Below, piece after piece: positions 60,962 through 64,000 of a stretch of 64,000 nucleotides of DNA. Numbering within the stretch: position 1 is the stretch's first letter; each line of letters begins with the position of its first letter. Source of the stretch: Hymenopus coronatus. Lineage: Eukaryota; Arthropoda; Insecta; Mantodea; Hymenopodidae. The stretch is taken from NCBI GenBank assembly GCA_030762935.1, contig CM060896.1, positions 14,869,527-14,933,526 of the forward strand, in the 5' to 3' direction. Below the pieces are notes generated by a model that was given only the letters and a program-made list of their open reading frames with translations, was not told where the DNA came from and did no database searches. The position numbers were made by a program, and so were the translations under genes.

Positions 60962-61007
60962 TGTACCAGCTTTTTACTTTGTTAAAGCAGTATTCCAAGC
61001 TCACAAG

Positions 61008-61200
61008 CTGCAAATAGATAGACAGTAATCAGTTTACACAATTCTTGATTATGTTGGTGAATCAATGAGTCAAACATAATAAACTCACCTCAACAATGCT
61101 TTAAGACATCTCTCTCTGCAAGAGGAGAGAGAGATGCCACATTCTGAACCACACATATCGTGTCTTTTCCACTGCTCTCCCAGTCACTAGTGTACTTCTG
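61008..61200 (-). promoter_or_regulatory. MPPE1: Probable MPPE1 5' UTR intron and first exon
   Basis: An acceptor ending at 61008 pairs with a consensus donor (GAG|GTGAGT) whose exon ends at 61089, giving a 79-base 5' UTR intron. The non-coding exon and promoter would lie from 61089 upward. The start site is not visible; no clear TATA box. Confidence 0.5.
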
Positions 61201-61374
61201 TGCAGTTCATCTGCAACCTCTTGTCTGTTCCTAAAAAACACAATTTTCAATTACTTCTTTTACTAATTTATAAAATATATCTTATAAAAGCAGCTATATT
61301 TCTATGTTTACATAGAAATTGCTACAGGCTGACTTCTGCAACAAATTTTGTAGAATGGCAGGTCTCACAAAGAG

Positions 61375-62348
61375 CGTCATTTTTATTTTCTCTACTACAT
61401 ATAGCAATTGTATTCCACCCAAAAATTTGATAGTGAGATTTCACCTGAAATGTATGTTTTGAAGACTCTAAATCTAAAAAAGCATTTACCTTCCCTACTA
61501 CATACAACAAGCATGATAAATAGAGAGGTATCTGTTCTAATACCAAGATTTCACCTGAATCCAAAATAAAAAATATTAATAAAGATAGAAAAAAAAAAAG
61601 GCTTTTAGAAATGGGTCCATGTATGTATGCGTGGGTGCATATATGTGTGAGTAAAGCATAGCTCAAAAATGAAAAGTCAGTTAAATGCTAACTTGGTATT
61701 TAAGTTGATTATCTCCAAGGATGCTGTACAAACATTTTCAGGAAAATTCTCCCTCAAATTATGCTTTGCATAGAACATTTAATTTTTTTTTTTTTTTATT
61801 TTCTCAAAAATGGCTCTAATAATTTTGATTGAAATGTCACATATTCAAGATATTTACATGAGAAATAAAATTTATTTCTTTAATTTTCTGGGAATAGTCT
61901 GTGAAGCCCTCTTCATTCTGCATGATTTTTGCAAAACTGCTAAACTATCATAATTATATTACGTCTTACTATACAAAAATTGTAGATCTCTAATAGACAC
62001 ATCATTTTTGTCATATACATTTTCTGTGGAGTTTAACATTTGCAAAATATGAATTGTTTTTGTTTAAATTTTCCCTACTTCAACTTTTCTCAAAGAGAAG
62101 TCATCATTCATTTTTTTTTTCAACTTGGTCATGTAAATAGAATGGAACTTCAGCCCACTGCATAGTGACCAGCCAAAACCATCTTAAAAGATTTGAGCCT
62201 TGAGTACTCCCATATTCCCCTTGAACCTATAAGAAAATATGTAATAAAACCATTTCTGCTAATGAAGTAGATAGAAGAATAAGCTTTTGTAAGAATAGTT
62301 TTTCCAGAATATGTAGAGAAAATCATGTGAATGTAACACATCAATTAT
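61375..62348 (+). repeat. PH family copy J
   Basis: Long diverged copy on the promoter side of MPPE1: CATTTTTATTTTCTCTACTA head without a good hairpin, GAGATTTCACCTGAAATG, a TG-rich stretch (61618-61650), AGCATAGCTCAAAAATG, AAAATGGCTCTAATAATTTTG, TTTTCTGGGAATAGTCTGTG, then CATGTGAATGTAACACATCA. The head part is duplicated near 61490-61560. Confidence 0.75.
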
Positions 62349-62459
62349 TTTTATTTGTGCAATGCAAAGAGAGTGCAAAGTATCTACTTGTGATAAAGAA
62401 CTACAGTGTATTAAGAAGTTTAATTCACAATGACATTATTTTCTGTGTCATGTACTGAT

Positions 62460-63300
62460 ATCAGGAACTATAGGATAGCTTAACATATAGCAAGAAACCT
62501 GCACCCAGTTATGGAAAAGACGTTTGCTGAACAGTTACTGTGATGACTGAAGAGGAAAAATGTCCACAGATGGTGGAAGATTTTCAAAAAGCGGGTTTGT
62601 CTTCGAAGACTATTATGTATCATATTAGGATGGGCATTGATGTGCAAAAACAATCAGTTAACACAGCTCATTAACTTTTCTTATCATGGAAGTTTGAAAA
62701 CAGTGTTGTTATCATCATTTAATTTGATAAGTTGATTAATTACACTAAATAACACTTACTTGGGATTTTTGCCAGAACAATTTTTGACAGACTTCATTTT
62801 TAATCGGGCACTGACTCAAAAGTTTGAAAACAGTGTTTTTATGTCATTTAATTTCACAACAAGATGATTAATTACTCTAAACAACTCTTACTTGGGATTT
62901 TTGCCGGAACATGTTTAAAAGAACTAGTTTCCTTCATTTTCAACCAGACATCGACATTAAACAGATCATTAAGTTGTGAAGTTTTGCTAGCTGTCAACTG
63001 CGATCTATCAGATACTACACAACTAGCTACTTTAATTCAGTGGATGACCAGCTGAATACTAAAGAATTATTAGATTTAGTTCCTCTTAAGGCAGCCACTG
63101 CAGAGTTGGACATATTTAACAGCGTTAGAATAGCTACTAAAACACTGGAGGAAATTTGTGTTTTTTCTGAATTGCAAGATAAAAATCTGGCTGTCTAAAG
63201 CTTAGCTTTTCTCGCTGACCTCATTTCAATGATCTAATCTGTCAAGAGCCTCATATTCACAGATATGCATTACAGAATAAAACCTTAGTTCTGTGGATAG
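62460..63300 (+). pseudogene. hAT-like transposase remnant (GTF2IRD2/ZMYM-related)
   Basis: Plus strand: VNCDLSDTTQLATLIQWM (catalytic-domain start, normally LDESTDVSDTAQL), then LNTKELLDLVPLKAATAELDIFNSV, which match the hAT-type domain found in GTF2IRD2-like proteins and many insect transposons. Upstream MTEEEKCPQMVEDF is unassigned. Frame changes and stops follow; homology fades after about 63300. Confidence 0.6.
62691..62960. repeat. ~133-bp tandem duplication
   Basis: Two adjacent direct copies (about 62691-62822 and 62823-62960) share AGTTTGAAAACAGTGTT, GATTAATTAC, and ACTTGGGATTTTTGCC, diverged by small indels. Lies within the hAT remnant. Confidence 0.8.
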
Positions 63301-64000
63301 AACCAATAGCACCTAGAGACAAAGTCTTACAACAATTTCTCGTCGTAAGAGAGGGTCAACAAATAACCTTACGACCACTTTTGGAAATATTGAAAATGTC
63401 ACACACTGGTGACAGAAAATTTAGATATGAAACATATTTGTGCATAGTGGGATGCTGCACTATGATAATGCACGCTGCATATTACAAATGTTGTTACTGA
63501 ATGTCTTGTAAAAATCCATTTGAAATGCATCCCACACCCTCCCTACAGAGCAGATGTACCCTTTCATCTTCAGAGTCAGTAGCAAAGCCTGCTGAGGCAG
63601 TTCTGAAGGACCTTTTAAAAATAATTTCCAGCATGTCTTTGCAGATTCACAAAAACACGGGACAGATGCATTACATCCAAAGAGGAATATTTTGAGAAAG
63701 ACCATCCCAACTATAAGGAAAATACAGCTAAGTTGTCAAAAAAATGCTACGATCATTCTTTATTGATGGTTTATTCCATGAGAATGTATGAAAATAATAG
63801 TTTAAAAGATGGCTAGAGTAATCTATTTCTCACTTTGTTTTGACAGTAGTATAAGTACTGAAATCCTCTATGGTGAGAGGATAGTTTTCTGAACACTGTT
63901 TTGCAGAAATAATGTGGTTGGTGACATAGGCAACATTGCTATGACATAGTACATAGGTCAGTGTGAGAATCGACTAAGATATAAGCAAAACAGCATATCT
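63301..64000. other. Right flank
   Basis: No recognised gene; may include decayed 3' parts of the hAT element. Confidence 0.3.

Overview
The window looks like a stretch of a large, AT-rich, repeat-loaded animal genome, most likely an insect. Reasons: one host gene is split into nine short coding exons over about 47 kb; the repeats are typical of arthropods (mariner and other Tc1/mariner-type transposases, Penelope-like retroelements with GIY-YIG endonuclease, Merlin/ISXO2-like, Ty3/gypsy, an I-like non-LTR element, tRNA-derived SINEs); and there are no operons or prokaryotic features. The species cannot be named from the sequence.

The only host gene I can support is a metallophosphoesterase 1 (MPPE1/PGAP5) orthologue on the minus strand. 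All nine coding exons were found by joining GT-AG borders whose phases agree: 60863-60961, 56777-56919, 52886-52956, 49706-49847, 44545-44711, 37927-38009, 30369-30491, 19775-19915 and 13565-13726. Together they give 1,131 nt including the stop, a 376-residue protein with an N-terminal and a C-terminal membrane segment around a complete metal-binding phosphoesterase domain. A probable 5' UTR exon ends at 61089. Everything else is intron or flank.

Layout. 1-13.5 kb (3' flank): mariner remnants, a TIR element, Penelope (PLE) fragments including two fold-back copies, a palindromic mariner and a transposase remnant. 13.7-19.8 kb (intron 8): a SINE, two opposed copies of a palindrome-headed repeat family (called PH here) around a 46-bp minisatellite. 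19.9-30.4 kb (intron 7): gypsy RT, RNase H non-LTR, PLE with a SINE inside, transposase remnants. 30.5-37.9 kb (intron 6): a SINE, a 3.7-kb composite PLE with 13-bp target duplication, two PH copies in a row. 38.0-44.5 kb (intron 5): a complete 5.9-kb I-like retrotransposon with both ORFs open and a perfect 14-bp target duplication. 44.7-60.9 kb (introns 4 to 1): a PLE split by a PH copy, hammerhead-like elements, Merlin remnant, more transposases, a TIR element. 61-64 kb: promoter side of MPPE1, a PH copy and a hAT-like remnant.

The most interesting signal is RNA-level. The 3' ends of the PLE copies carry a compact motif laid out like a minimal hammerhead ribozyme, with variable but paired stem II, a GAAAC-NN-GUC block with a variable two-base loop, and a paired change between copies. 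Three further solo elements carry closely related cores, two of them between inverted arms. Several PLE copies are fold-backs made by joining an inverted 3' tail to a truncated body.
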